A stretch of 21,973 bases of DNA from a virus. The position numbers and the translations under genes are program-made. The stretch spans positions 1 through 21,973 of the IMG/VR virus record IMGVR_UViG_3300045049_000502. The stretch is one strand, 5' to 3'. How positions within the stretch are numbered: position 1 is the stretch's first letter; the number at the start of each line of letters is the position of its first letter. Under the pieces are notes generated by a model. The model made no database searches. It was not told where the DNA came from and saw only the letters and a program-made list of their open reading frames with translations. This document shows, one piece after another, positions 12,835 to 20,850 of this stretch.

Positions 12835-15588
12835 GTGGATCTCAAGCTGTCGGTGTTGCTGCAGACCCTGGATAAGGCCACCGCGCCGCTCAAGAAGGTG
12901 CAGGCGGCCAGCAAGGCTGCCGCGGAGCAACTCAAGAAAACACGCGACACGCTGCGCCAATTGGATGAGGTGCAGAAGAAGGCGGGCGACTTCCGCAAGC
13001 TGAAACAAGGCACGCGCGATACCGCGGTGCGCATGAAGGATCTGCAGGCGCGCATCAATGCGGTGGCGCGCGAAATGCGCGAGACCGACAAACCCACCGC
13101 CGCACTGTCCCGCCAGTTCAAGCGGCTGACGGCGGAGGCGCGCGATCTCAAGGCGCAGAAGGCCGAGCAGATCCGCACGCTGCAGCAACTCCGCGAAGGG
13201 CTCGCCGCGGCCGGTGTCGATACGCGCCATCTCGGTGCCGCCGAAACACGGTTGCGCACGCAATCGGCCGCCACCACGCGTGTGATGGAACAGCAGACGG
13301 CGGCACTGCGCGCACAAGGCGTCCAGGCGCAGCAACTGGTCGCGCTACGCGAGCGCCTGGCGCGCGGCCAGGGGATGGGCGCGAATCTGTCGATCGCCGG
13401 TTATGCCGCCATGCAGACGGGTCGGCACCTGGTCGACCAAGTGCAGCCGGCGATCCACGAGGCGAAGATCTATCAAACGAACCTGGCGCAGCTCCGTGCG
13501 CAGGGCGTCAGTGACGCGGACATCACGCAAGCGGAACGCTTCGTGCGTAGCGATACCACGCGCGGCAGCGCCATCAACGACAAGCTGGAGATCCTCAAGG
13601 ACGCGAACTCCATCTTCCGCGACATGCACGAAGCCGTGCAGGTCGCGCCGTCGCTGCTGAAGGCCAAGTACACCTTCGAATCGCTGATGGCCGAACACGG
13701 CGACGGCAGTGGCCACGGCCAGGAGACGGTCAACCAGCTGATCGATGCGATCCGCACCGGTGAGCTGCGCAATGCGACCAAGACGCCGGAAGATTTCCGG
13801 CATCTGCTGGACATGATGAGCCGTGCGTATGTCGGCTCCGGCGGCCTGGTGAAGCCGTCCGATTACCTCGAAACCATGAAGGTGGGCGGCGTCGCCGCCA
13901 AGCTGATGGACGAGAAGGCGCTGTTCTTCGGCGCCATGCACACCATCCAGGAAATGGGCGGCATGCGTGCTGGTACCGGCTTTGCGTCGGCGTACCAGAA
14001 CTGGGCGGCGGGACGCAGTACGCAGCAAACCGCTGAAGCACTCGCGCAACTCGGCCTGGTCAACAAGGACGCCGTCAAATACGGCAAGAACGGCCACATC
14101 ACCAAGATGCTGCCGGGGGCGCTCAAGAACCAGGCGCTCTACGAGAGCAACCCTTATCAGTACATGATGACCGAGGTCATCCCGCGGATTAACCCGACGG
14201 GCAAGCTCACCGATGACCAGGTGGTGAGCAAGCTCAATGCGCTTTTCAGTGCGCGCAAGGGCGGTGACCTTTTCGCTGGCATGTTCATGCAGCGCGCGAA
14301 CATCGAGAAGCAGCTGGCTGCCGCGGGCAAGTTTGCCAGCCTCGACGACGCCTACCGCATGACCGGTGACACGGCGGCCGGGCAGGAAGCGGATCTCGAA
14401 GCGGAGAAGCGCAATCTGTACCTCACGCTCGGCCGTGAGGTGTTGCCTCTGTATGTGGCCGGCTTGCGCAAGCTCGTCGTCGTGTTGAAGACGCTGACGG
14501 AGGGCGCACAGAAACATCCGGCCATCGCCAAGGGCCTGGCGCTCGTTGCCGGTGGCTTCGGTGTGCTGATGATGAGTGTCGGCGGCCTGATGGTGGTGCT
14601 GGGCGGATTGATCGGGCAATTCGCGCTGCTACGCTTTGCGATGGGGCGCGTCCGGTTGGGATGGGCAGCACGCGGTGCTGCTGCAGCGGGTGGAGAAACC
14701 GCCGGTGGTGGGGTGTTGGCAAGGCTGGGTGGACTTGCGCGCAACATCTTTCCGGCGATGGCGACCGGTGCGCGTGCGGCCATGCTCGCGATCACGGGCG
14801 TGAGCTGGCCGGTGCTGGCGTTGATCGCGGCTGTCGCGGCGCTTGGCATCGTCGTTTGGAAATACTGGCAGCCAATCAAGGCGTTCTTCGTCGGCATCGG
14901 CATGGGCCTGCGTGATGAACTGCTGCCGGCGTTGTCCGCACTCGGTACGGCGCTCGCCCCGCTGAAACCCGCGTGGGATGCCATCGCCGATGCATTGAGT
15001 GCGGTATGGCGCTGGCTCGTCGGGTTGTTCGAACCCTTTCAGGCGACATCCGAGCAATTGGCGGGCGCGACCGCGCACGGCGTCACCTTCGGTCGTGTGC
15101 TCGGCGCCGCGTTGGCCGGTGTGGTCACAGCGATCACCTGGGCCGTGCAGGCGTTCACCTGGTTGGGCACGAAAATCGGCGAATGCATCGGCTGGATCAC
15201 CGTAAATTGGAGCGGCATCACCGACGTGATCAAGCAGCCCTTCGCCACGGCATTTCGTTGGATCAGCGACAAGTTAGAGGGTCTGCTCGACAAGTGGCGT
15301 GCGCTGAAAGCCGCGCTCGGACAGGACAGCTCCAGCGCAAGCGGCGAGGCACGCACGTGGGATTGGAACGACGGCCGGGTGCCGCCACCGCGGTTTGCCG
15401 TCGACGGCAGCGCGCCGATCAAGGCGGGCAACGCGGGGAGCACCATCACCAACAGCTACGCAGTGACCGTGCACGCCGCGCCAGGCAGTGATCCGCACGC
15501 GACAGCGCGTGCTGTCTCCGCGGAATTGGATCGCCGCGAGCGCGCCAAGGCGGCGGCATACCGCTCGCGGTTGAGCGATTCGGAGTAA
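12835..15588 (+). CDS. T: Phage tail tape measure protein (P2 gpT)
   Basis: A 917-residue protein that sets tail length and is later delivered through the tube. Residues 1-170 are heptad-rich coiled coil (LKKVQAASKAAAEQLKKTRD and onwards), about 190-520 form the conserved tape measure domain, and hydrophobic membrane-type segments lie at about 566-600, 649-678 and 754-780, as in P2-type tape measure proteins. The start is GTG at 12835, with CGGAG 6 bases upstream, 3 bases after the E' stop codon. The frame is intact over 2.7 kb although its sheath, baseplate and capsid partners are gone, which points to recent decay or to a retained role. Confidence 0.92.
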   Translation: MDLKLSVLLQTLDKATAPLKKVQAASKAAAEQLKKTRDTLRQLDEVQKKAGDFRKLKQGTRDTAVRMKDLQARINAVAREMRETDKPTAALSRQFKRLTAEARDLKAQKAEQIRTLQQLREGLAAAGVDTRHLGAAETRLRTQSAATTRVMEQQTAALRAQGVQAQQLVALRERLARGQGMGANLSIAGYAAMQTGRHLVDQVQPAIHEAKIYQTNLAQLRAQGVSDADITQAERFVRSDTTRGSAINDKLEILKDANSIFRDMHEAVQVAPSLLKAKYTFESLMAEHGDGSGHGQETVNQLIDAIRTGELRNATKTPEDFRHLLDMMSRAYVGSGGLVKPSDYLETMKVGGVAAKLMDEKALFFGAMHTIQEMGGMRAGTGFASAYQNWAAGRSTQQTAEALAQLGLVNKDAVKYGKNGHITKMLPGALKNQALYESNPYQYMMTEVIPRINPTGKLTDDQVVSKLNALFSARKGGDLFAGMFMQRANIEKQLAAAGKFASLDDAYRMTGDTAAGQEADLEAEKRNLYLTLGREVLPLYVAGLRKLVVVLKTLTEGAQKHPAIAKGLALVAGGFGVLMMSVGGLMVVLGGLIGQFALLRFAMGRVRLGWAARGAAAAGGETAGGGVLARLGGLARNIFPAMATGARAAMLAITGVSWPVLALIAAVAALGIVVWKYWQPIKAFFVGIGMGLRDELLPALSALGTALAPLKPAWDAIADALSAVWRWLVGLFEPFQATSEQLAGATAHGVTFGRVLGAALAGVVTAITWAVQAFTWLGTKIGECIGWITVNWSGITDVIKQPFATAFRWISDKLEGLLDKWRALKAALGQDSSSASGEARTWDWNDGRVPPPRFAVDGSAPIKAGNAGSTITNSYAVTVHAAPGSDPHATARAVSAELDRRERAKAAAYRSRLSDSE

Positions 15589-15591
15589 CGC

Positions 15592-16050
15592 ATGCTGATG
15601 GCACTGGGCCAATTTGTGTTTCAACTGCCGGATCTCGCGTACCACGAGCTGCGCCGCTCGACCGCGTGGCGGCATCCCGGCAACAGCCGCGTCGGTGCGC
15701 GCGAGGCACGGCAGTATGTGGGGCCGGGCGAGGACAGCATTACCCTGAGCGGCGTGCTGGTGCCGGAGATCGCGGGCAAACGGGTGAGCCTCACCACGTT
15801 GCGCACCATGGCCGATACGGGCGATGCCTATGCGTTGGTGGACGGCACCGGCAACGTGTTGGGCGCCTGGGTGATTGATCACCTGCAGGAAGGCGCCACG
15901 CACTTCGCTCCGGACGGCGTACCGCGGCGGACGGAATTTACGATCTCGCTCGCGCGTACGGATGATGGGCGCGTGCAGAGTGCACCGCCGGGTCACGACA
16001 ACCTCACCGGTACCGTGAACAACGGCAGCGCGATGCAGGGTTATGCATGA
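15592..16050 (+). CDS. U: Phage tail protein (P2 gpU)
   Basis: A 152-residue protein of the P2 gpU family, involved in finishing the tail. It opens with MLMALGQFVFQLPDLAYHEL and includes RQYVGPGEDSITLSGVLVPE and the TLRTMADTGDAYALVDGTG motif, all typical of the family. The start ATG 15592 follows the T stop by 3 bases. Its stop overlaps the D start (ATGA at 16047-16050). The length is normal and no damage is visible. Confidence 0.92.
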   Translation: MLMALGQFVFQLPDLAYHELRRSTAWRHPGNSRVGAREARQYVGPGEDSITLSGVLVPEIAGKRVSLTTLRTMADTGDAYALVDGTGNVLGAWVIDHLQEGATHFAPDGVPRRTEFTISLARTDDGRVQSAPPGHDNLTGTVNNGSAMQGYA

Positions 16051-17060
16051 GCGGCAGCAACCCGAAGCCGCGCTGGAAGGTCACGCTCGACGGACGCGAC
16101 CTGACCTCGACCCTGGCACCACGCCTGATCTCGCTCAAGGTCAGTACCTGCCGGCAGTACAGTGCCGACCAGCTCGATATCGAGCTCAGCGACCACGACG
16201 GACAACTTGCGTTGCCGCCGAAGACCGCGACGTTGCAGGTGTGGCTAGGCTGGGATGATACGGGCCTCACCGACATGGGCACGTTTGCGATCGACGAACT
16301 GGAACATACCGGTGCGCCCGATCAACTCATCCTGCGCGGACGCAGTGCACATTTGCGCGGTGATCTGCGTCAGCAGCGTGAGCAGAGTTATACCGACACC
16401 ACAGTCGGCGCGATCATCCGCCAACTCGCAGGACGCAACAATCTGACACCGCGTTGCCATGCCAGCCTGGCCGATGCAGTGGTGGACCATGTCGAGCAGA
16501 CCAACGAAAGCGACATCAATTTTATGACACGGCTGGGTAAGCACTACGATGCAGTGGCCACCATCAAAGCGGGCGTGTTGATCTTCTGCCCGATCGGCGA
16601 AGGCACCACTGCCACGGGGAAGCCGCTACCCAGCGTGACGTTGGTGCGCGCGGAAGGTGATCAACACCGGTATCACGCGGCGGATCGCGATGCATATGGG
16701 GGTATTCGTGCGCTGTACGACGATGTGCACACTGGCAAAACTGAAGCTGTATTGGTCGGCACTGATGACGGCAACGGTTTGAAGACCTTGCGCACCATCT
16801 ACGCGAGCAAGAGCAACGCATTGCGCGCGGCGCGTAGTGAATACCGAAGGCTACTGCGCGGAATCGTGACGTTTGATTACACGCTTGCGCGCGGGCGTCC
16901 GGACCTCTACCCCGAGATGCACGTCCGAGTGCATGGCTTTAAGCCAGAGATCGATGTGACCGACTGGATCATCGTGCGAGCGGAGCATTCCCTGGATGGG
17001 CAAGGTTTAATCACGCGACTAGAACTGGAATACCATACCAATGAGGGCCTACTTGATTGA
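16047..17060 (+). CDS. D: Phage late control / tail hub protein (P2 gpD)
   Basis: A 337-residue P2 gpD-family protein, the VgrG-like tail hub at the tip of the tube. It begins with PKPRWKVTLDGRDLTSTLAP and holds the characteristic SCRADQ-like segment (here CRQYSADQLDIELSDHDG) and SDINFMTRLGKHYDA. The length is normal for the family. It is translationally coupled to U by ATGA. It closes the FII-U-D block and is followed by about 96 bases before the convergent TIR gene. In P2 the ogr gene and att site follow D; here a cargo gene occupies that place. Confidence 0.92.
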   Translation: MSGSNPKPRWKVTLDGRDLTSTLAPRLISLKVSTCRQYSADQLDIELSDHDGQLALPPKTATLQVWLGWDDTGLTDMGTFAIDELEHTGAPDQLILRGRSAHLRGDLRQQREQSYTDTTVGAIIRQLAGRNNLTPRCHASLADAVVDHVEQTNESDINFMTRLGKHYDAVATIKAGVLIFCPIGEGTTATGKPLPSVTLVRAEGDQHRYHAADRDAYGGIRALYDDVHTGKTEAVLVGTDDGNGLKTLRTIYASKSNALRAARSEYRRLLRGIVTFDYTLARGRPDLYPEMHVRVHGFKPEIDVTDWIIVRAEHSLDGQGLITRLELEYHTNEGLLD

Positions 17061-17156
17061 CATGTCTTCCTGGCCCATTCCGGCAGCCTGTTTCTCGGCA
17101 AGGTTGATCTTCAGGGCATACCCAACGACCTGATATGTATCTGACGTAGCATTCCG

Positions 17157-17945
17157 TTAGCTACCAAATGTCATAAATTGTAAGCGCTGCTCGCCGCCAT
17201 CCCCATTCCATGGCTGGACATCCTTTACTTTTGCGCGTGGGTCGCCAGCGGAATCAAGTACAACCCCCATTACGAAGGGCACTTTAGGCTTTATTACGTG
17301 ATCGTATATTCTAACGCCGTACTCATAATCACTCTTTAGTTCAGAGATTGAAACTTGCTGCATACCTTTGAATCCAGCGTATTGCCAAGAATAACCTTTG
17401 ATCCTATCTGTTGTTATCACTTTAAAGCCAATTTCGTTCGCCCAAAATTGAGCTTCAAAAACCACCATCGCCGCCTTAGGTTCATCTTGCGCCAAATGAA
17501 GAGAAATTTGCAGATTCTGAGAGGGAGCCTGGTTGGGCTTCTTTTCTCTTGTGATAGCGGAATAGATATCCGTTAACCACTCCGCCTCGGTCTTAGACTC
17601 GATATCAATATAAAAGCGACTCTCGAGGAATGGCGGAAATTGAGATATGTGCCCGGCCTTTATTGGGATAATAAATTCTGGCTTGATTCCATTTATTTCG
17701 TCCGAAAGAGCTTTTTTTAACTCAGTTCGAACCCATGGTTTTTCGATTGAATTAGGAGACAAGAAGATCAAAAATTTATCTGCGTCATTGATTCCGCTGT
17801 GAACTTTTTCTATTAAGTCGTCCCCACCTAATATTTCGTACTTATCCAGCCATCCTTGAATATCGGGATAGCGGTCGGCAACCCTCAAATATACCTGCTC
17901 AACGAGTGGCTTATCCTCGGAGGCGTGACTAAAGAAAACTTTCAT
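17157..17945 (-). CDS. TIR-domain protein with an unrecognised C-terminal domain
   Basis: A 262-residue protein, visibly richer in A and T than the tail genes next to it. The N-terminal part (1-125) is a TIR domain: box 1 KVFFSHASEDK, the WLDKYEILGGDDLIEKVHSG strand-helix, FLIFLSPNS, and the putative catalytic Glu75 in WVRTEL. TIR domains of bacterial defence proteins cleave NAD or make signal nucleotides. The C-terminal part (about 140-262) includes FEAQFWANEIGFKVITTDRI and ends in QRLQFMTFG; I recognise no family, and it may be a sensor or oligomerisation domain. It has AGGA 8 bases upstream of ATG 17945. It lies 45 bases after a 4-TM gene and downstream of the repressor on the same strand, a known cargo site in P2-like phages. 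A role in phage defence is inferred. Confidence 0.8.
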   Translation of the reverse strand: MKVFFSHASEDKPLVEQVYLRVADRYPDIQGWLDKYEILGGDDLIEKVHSGINDADKFLIFLSPNSIEKPWVRTELKKALSDEINGIKPEFIIPIKAGHISQFPPFLESRFYIDIESKTEAEWLTDIYSAITREKKPNQAPSQNLQISLHLAQDEPKAAMVVFEAQFWANEIGFKVITTDRIKGYSWQYAGFKGMQQVSISELKSDYEYGVRIYDHVIKPKVPFVMGVVLDSAGDPRAKVKDVQPWNGDGGEQRLQFMTFGS

Positions 17946-17990
17946 TTCTGATCCTTTGTTTGCAGTAATTGTCCTGCTCTCGAAAGACGA

Positions 17991-18452
17991 TCACTTGTCG
18001 CGCTGTAGGAGTATTGACTGTGATACATCGCGCGGCAAGCCGGCAATCACAGAAAACACCATGGCTATTACAACGCCGCAGCCTGCGAAAAGCGCGCCAG
18101 CGACAACCCCTCCTCCAAGAGAGCCGGAGGCGATAGCAAAGGGCAATGGTATGACCAGGCCAATCAAGGCGCCCGTGACGCACATGCCATAGGTAGATGC
18201 AGCACTTTTTGAGCGTGCAAGACGATAGAAGGGCCAACCAATGCACCAAGTGCCGATGCACGCCACACCCAGTACAAGGAGATGTAATGGCCACAAATCT
18301 TCAAAGCGAATCCATCTCTGAAGCTCCTGTTTGTCGCTCCCGACATTCATAAACAACCATGACAGGATGATGCTAAGAACTGGCGCGACGAATGGCGCAA
18401 TCAGCGCAGCGACGATGATCCGAGGCTTGCTTGGACGATCGAGTGTTTCCAT
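17991..18452 (-). CDS. Four-TM membrane protein between repressor and TIR gene
   Basis: A 153-residue inner membrane protein without a recognised family. Hydrophobic segments lie at about 11-35, 53-79, 86-110 and 112-138; the last two are glycine/alanine-rich. Short charged loops (about 38-52 and 139-153) face the aqueous phases. AAGGA lies upstream of ATG 18452. It starts 30 bases after the repressor stop and ends 45 bases before the TIR start, so the three genes probably share a transcript. It could be a membrane effector or anchor for the TIR protein, or an unrelated lysogenic conversion or superinfection exclusion protein. Type II Thoeris pairs a TIR protein with a TM protein, but that partner carries a macro domain that is absent here. 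Confidence 0.65.
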   Translation of the reverse strand: METLDRPSKPRIIVAALIAPFVAPVLSIILSWLFMNVGSDKQELQRWIRFEDLWPLHLLVLGVACIGTWCIGWPFYRLARSKSAASTYGMCVTGALIGLVIPLPFAIASGSLGGGVVAGALFAGCGVVIAMVFSVIAGLPRDVSQSILLQRDK

Positions 18453-18482
18453 AACCGCATCATCCTTGTATGAGCTTGAAGC

Positions 18483-18884
18483 CTAAGACTTTCCGCGTGT
18501 GGCTACCCACTCCGCATATTCCGGCACCGATCGGGCAAGTTGCATTTCCAGCCACGCCTTTTCGTCTTCGTTGTGCGTACCCATCCAGTGCGACAGGAAT
18601 CCACCGATCCGGTGCATCCGGGGATCGCTACCACTGTTTTCTGTGATGGTGACGGAGGCCGAGTCCCCATGCATTGCGCCGGTGCCCAGCAGTAGCCAGT
18701 CCAGGCTGACACCCTTACGTTTTGCAAGGATCATGCATTCCTCGTAGGGCACCTTGTTCCGCGTCCGCCAACCGCTGACCGTGCTCGTCCCGTAGCCAAA
18801 ATACTGCCCTAACGCGATATCCGTTCGTACTCCGGCCACTTCCTGCATCCGGTCGATGATCGGTGCTGCTTCAAATTCGGCCAC
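18483..18884 (-). CDS. CI-type phage repressor (HTH)
   Basis: A 133-residue repressor expected to hold the prophage silent. Residues 1-65 match the Phage CI repressor HTH family: FEAAPIIDRMQEVAGVRTDI, LGQYFGYGTSTVSGWRTRNK, VPYEECMILAKRKGVSLDWL, LLGTG. The C-terminal part (about 70-133) is a short dimerisation-type tail without an S24 protease domain, so SOS self-cleavage is unlikely, as for P2 C. I start it at GTG 18884 because CGAGGGAG lies 6 bases upstream. The frame is open to ATG 18917, which would add 11 residues. The operator palindrome lies 49 bases upstream, in the promoter of the divergent early operon. Confidence 0.83.
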   Translation of the reverse strand: MAEFEAAPIIDRMQEVAGVRTDIALGQYFGYGTSTVSGWRTRNKVPYEECMILAKRKGVSLDWLLLGTGAMHGDSASVTITENSGSDPRMHRIGGFLSHWMGTHNEDEKAWLEMQLARSVPEYAEWVATRGKS

Positions 18885-18925
18885 GTAACTCTCCCTCGTT
18901 TTGCGGAATTCCTGCATATCTCATA

Positions 18926-18953
18926 TTGCAATCACGCAATTTGCGTGTATTCT
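18926..18953 (+). promoter_or_regulatory. Early promoter with repressor operator inside its spacer
   Basis: The -35-like TTGCAA (18926-18931) and -10-like TATTCT (18948-18953) are 16 bases apart. The spacer holds a perfect 15-bp palindrome, CACGCAA-T-TTGCGTG (18933-18947). Repressor bound there would block the plus-strand early genes. A second palindrome, GTGT-G-ACAC (18961-18969), follows. This is predicted from sequence alone. Confidence 0.65.
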
Positions 18954-18988
18954 GCGGATTGTGTGACACATCGAGGCCATCGTACCCC

Positions 18989-19234
18989 ATGCCGAGCATG
19001 CGTAAATCACCCGTCCGCTATTCCCCGCGAGGGGTCACCAAAAAGGTCATCGCCCTGCGTCTGCTCGCCCCCGAGCACGCTCGCCACGATGCGCTGGTTC
19101 GCCAGAACGATTGCTCCAGCGCCGCCTTTGCCCGCCAGATGTACCTGCGCGGCCTGGCAAGCTACGAAGCCTCCGCGACCATGCCGACGGATGCGCGCCG
19201 CATGAATAAAGCGCCGGGAGTGAATCGCGCATGA
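18989..19234 (+). CDS. Small basic early protein (possible Cox-like or RHH regulator)
   Basis: An 81-residue basic protein, the first gene of the operon facing the repressor. It opens with MPSMRKSPVRYSPRGVTKKV and has IALRLLAPEHARHDAL and FARQMYLRGLASYEA, with helices that could form a ribbon-helix-helix or other small DNA-binding fold. The position opposite the repressor is that of Cox in P2, but I see no Cox sequence signature. ATG 18989 and ATG 18998 are both possible; GAGG lies 12 bases before the first. It overlaps the Ogr-like gene by ATGA (19231-19234). Real by position and coupling, function unknown. Confidence 0.65.
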   Translation: MPSMRKSPVRYSPRGVTKKVIALRLLAPEHARHDALVRQNDCSSAAFARQMYLRGLASYEASATMPTDARRMNKAPGVNRA

Positions 19235-19518
19235 GCCGTCACCCGAGCTGTTCAGCTTCCGCACGGCGCGAGAGTCGCTTCAGGGTGAAGTGCCCGCACT
19301 GCCTGAGCTTCGCCCGCGCCCGCAGCAGCGACCTGCTGACGCCGACGTACCGCGAGGTGCGCTTCGAGTGCCAGAACGATGCCTGCGGGCATATCTGGGT
19401 GGCCGGGCTGGAAGCCCTGCGTACCTTGTGCCCGAGCGACATCCCCAACCCCGCCATTTCCATTCCGCTCGCCGCCGGGCGAGCGCACCGCAGCGAGCCG
19501 GCCACCCCGGCCGGCTGA
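19231..19518 (+). CDS. ogr: Ogr/Delta-family zinc-finger late-gene activator
   Basis: A 95-residue protein with the Ogr/Delta domain, which activates late promoters of P2-like phages by contacting RNA polymerase. The four zinc ligands are Cys21, Cys24, Cys47 and Cys52, spaced CX2CX22CX4C as in the family, with ARARSSDLLTPTYREVRFEC and CQNDACGHIWVAGLEALRT between and after. The N-terminal 19 residues are unusual for the family, so translation might instead begin at GTG 19285, just before KCPHC. It is coupled by ATGA to the gene before it. Unlike P2, where ogr follows D, it is here in the early operon, as in several Xanthomonas-type P2 relatives. Its late promoter target has been lost with the deletion. 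Confidence 0.85.
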   Translation: MSRHPSCSASARRESRFRVKCPHCLSFARARSSDLLTPTYREVRFECQNDACGHIWVAGLEALRTLCPSDIPNPAISIPLAAGRAHRSEPATPAG

Positions 19519-19550
19519 TTCCGTTCCCCACAACCCGGAGAGACTTCACC

Positions 19551-19892
19551 ATGTCGCAGACGACCCTGCACGAGGTGGCCATCGGCTACCTGCTCGCCCA
19601 CCAGGCCGAGCACCTCACCCACGACCGCCATCATTTGATTGGACGCTGCGCACGACACTTGCAGGAGCGCGGCGCGACCGCCGAACGCGCCCATATCGTC
19701 GCGTTGCAGGCGCTGGGTGAGCTGGATACACGGGCTACCAAGGCGCACGTGGAGCTGACGCACTGCACGAGCTTTGCCGTCTTCGTGGTCGATCCGGTGA
19801 CGCGCGCCCGCATTGCGTTTACCGCCGCCGATCTCATCCGTCTCGCGCGGGAGCATGCGGCACGTCACGAGGCGATGGCGACCACGCACTGA
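19551..19892 (+). CDS. Hypothetical early phage protein
   Basis: A 113-residue protein that I do not recognise. It is histidine- and alanine-rich and mostly helical (LHEVAIGYLLAHQAEHLTHD, HLIGRCARHLQERG, ADLIRLAREHAARHEAM). The ATG at 19551 follows GGAGA by 9 bases. The frame is open further upstream, but that part is the shadow of the Ogr gene. Its place between the activator and the AlpA gene suggests an early phage function. No metal-binding motif is certain, despite the many histidines. Confidence 0.7.
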   Translation: MSQTTLHEVAIGYLLAHQAEHLTHDRHHLIGRCARHLQERGATAERAHIVALQALGELDTRATKAHVELTHCTSFAVFVVDPVTRARIAFTAADLIRLAREHAARHEAMATTH

Positions 19893-19905
19893 CCGGGACA
19901 CGCAC

Positions 19906-20151
19906 ATGCATAGTCAACTCGTTCCTGCTCTGGCCAGCCACACCACCATCGCGCTGACGGACGGCCAACTCGATATCACCACCAGCACGTTTACCGGCAC
20001 GCGGCACCCGGTGTCCTTGCATGCCGGCCCCGCCGGTGTTTTTATGACCCTCGACCAGGCCATCGAGGTGGGAAGCGCGCTGATCGCAGCCGCTCACCAC
20101 TATCGCGCGGTCATGGCGCAGCAGGATGCGTCGCCGGAGGCCGCGCCGTGA
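19906..20151 (+). CDS. Hypothetical small early phage protein
   Basis: An 81-residue protein that I do not recognise. Its first half is beta-rich with many threonines (TIALTDGQLDITTSTFTGTR) and its second half is helical (LDQAIEVGSALIAAAHHYRA). It starts at ATG 19906, 14 bases after the preceding stop, with a weak GGGA upstream. Its TGA overlaps the GTG start of AlpA (GTGA, 20148-20151), which supports it being a real member of the early operon. Confidence 0.65.
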   Translation: MHSQLVPALASHTTIALTDGQLDITTSTFTGTRHPVSLHAGPAGVFMTLDQAIEVGSALIAAAHHYRAVMAQQDASPEAAP

Positions 20152-20366
20152 ATGCCGTCGAGCATGATGCGCAGGCATCGGCACCGCGTGACTGCATTCT
20201 TCGCCTGCCGGTGGTGTGCGCACGCACTGGGCTATCCGCGGCGACGGTGTACCGGCGCATCGCCGCCGGTCACTTCCCCCGTGCCGTCAGCCTGGGCGGC
20301 AAGGCAGTCGGATGGCGTGAGAGCGCCATCAACGCCTGGATCGCGGCGCGTGGCGGCGACGCATGA
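20148..20366 (+). CDS. AlpA-family transcriptional regulator / excisionase-like
   Basis: A 72-residue winged-HTH protein of the AlpA (phage transcriptional regulator) family: RLPVVCARTGLSAATVYRRI is the helix-turn-helix and AVSLGGKAVGWRESAINAWI the wing and last helix. Family members activate integrase genes or act as recombination directionality factors, so it may have served as excisionase for this element. The start is GTG 20148, coupled to the stop before it. Its stop overlaps the primase ATG (ATGA at 20363-20366). It is intact, while the integrase it would serve is broken. Confidence 0.88.
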   Translation: MNAVEHDAQASAPRDCILRLPVVCARTGLSAATVYRRIAAGHFPRAVSLGGKAVGWRESAINAWIAARGGDA

Positions 20367-20850
20367 ACACGACCCTGCATCAGGACATCACGCGTCGCCT
20401 ACTCAGGGATTACGAGTTCAAGGACAAGGAGGGCAAGTGGCTGCAGGAAGGCCGCTGCCCGCACTGCGGCAAGAAAGAGCTCTACACGAATGCGCAAAGC
20501 CCATGGGTAGTGCGCTGTGGGCGCGAGAACAAGTGTGGGTGGGAAGGCCACGTCAAGGATCTCTACGCCGATCTCTTTGAGAGCTGGTCGGAACGTTTCG
20601 TGGTCACCGAGACGAATCCGCATGCGGCAGCCGATGCGTACCTCACCCACGCGCGCGGTTTCGACATCGCGCGCTTACGCGGCTGCTATACGCAGGAGAG
20701 TTATGTCGATCGCGAGCTGGATGCCAGCACGGCCACGGTGCGGTTTCCGCTGCCCGGTGGTGGTTATTGGGAACGGTTGATCGATCGGCCGCAACGGTTC
20801 GGCAAGAAGAAGGCCCGCTTCAACTTCGGCAGCCAGCATGCCGGCCACCA
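20363..20850 (+). pseudogene. 5' fragment of a zinc-finger phage primase/helicase (TOPRIM type)
   Basis: The first 162 residues of a primase of the type that starts replication in P4/P2-like elements. Visible are a zinc ribbon, CPHCGKKEL (Cys at 32 and 35) and CGRENKCGW, then the conserved FPLPGGGYWERLIDRPQRFG and KKARFNFGSQHAGH. In the family the next residues are a WW-type motif leading to the TOPRIM and helicase domains; here the sequence turns into antisense integrase at about 20845-20856. The frame stays open to 21628, so a 421-residue chimera could be made, but everything after residue 162 is meaningless antisense. The gene is coupled by ATGA to AlpA. No replication function is expected. 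Confidence 0.85.

Noticed and set aside
12346-13335. 329-codon minus-strand frame opposite E and T
   Set aside because: Leu/Arg-rich shadow of the tail genes, without ribosome binding site or family.
13345-14619. 424-codon minus-strand frame opposite the tape measure gene
   Set aside because: Antisense shadow, very rich in His, Arg and Leu; the plus strand has a clear tape measure match.
11808-17060. Tailocin
   Set aside because: A contractile tailocin needs sheath, baseplate and fibre genes, and all are missing in the window.
17157-18452. Classical Thoeris system
   Set aside because: There is no ThsA (SIR2 or macro domain) in the window, and the TIR protein has an extra domain of its own.
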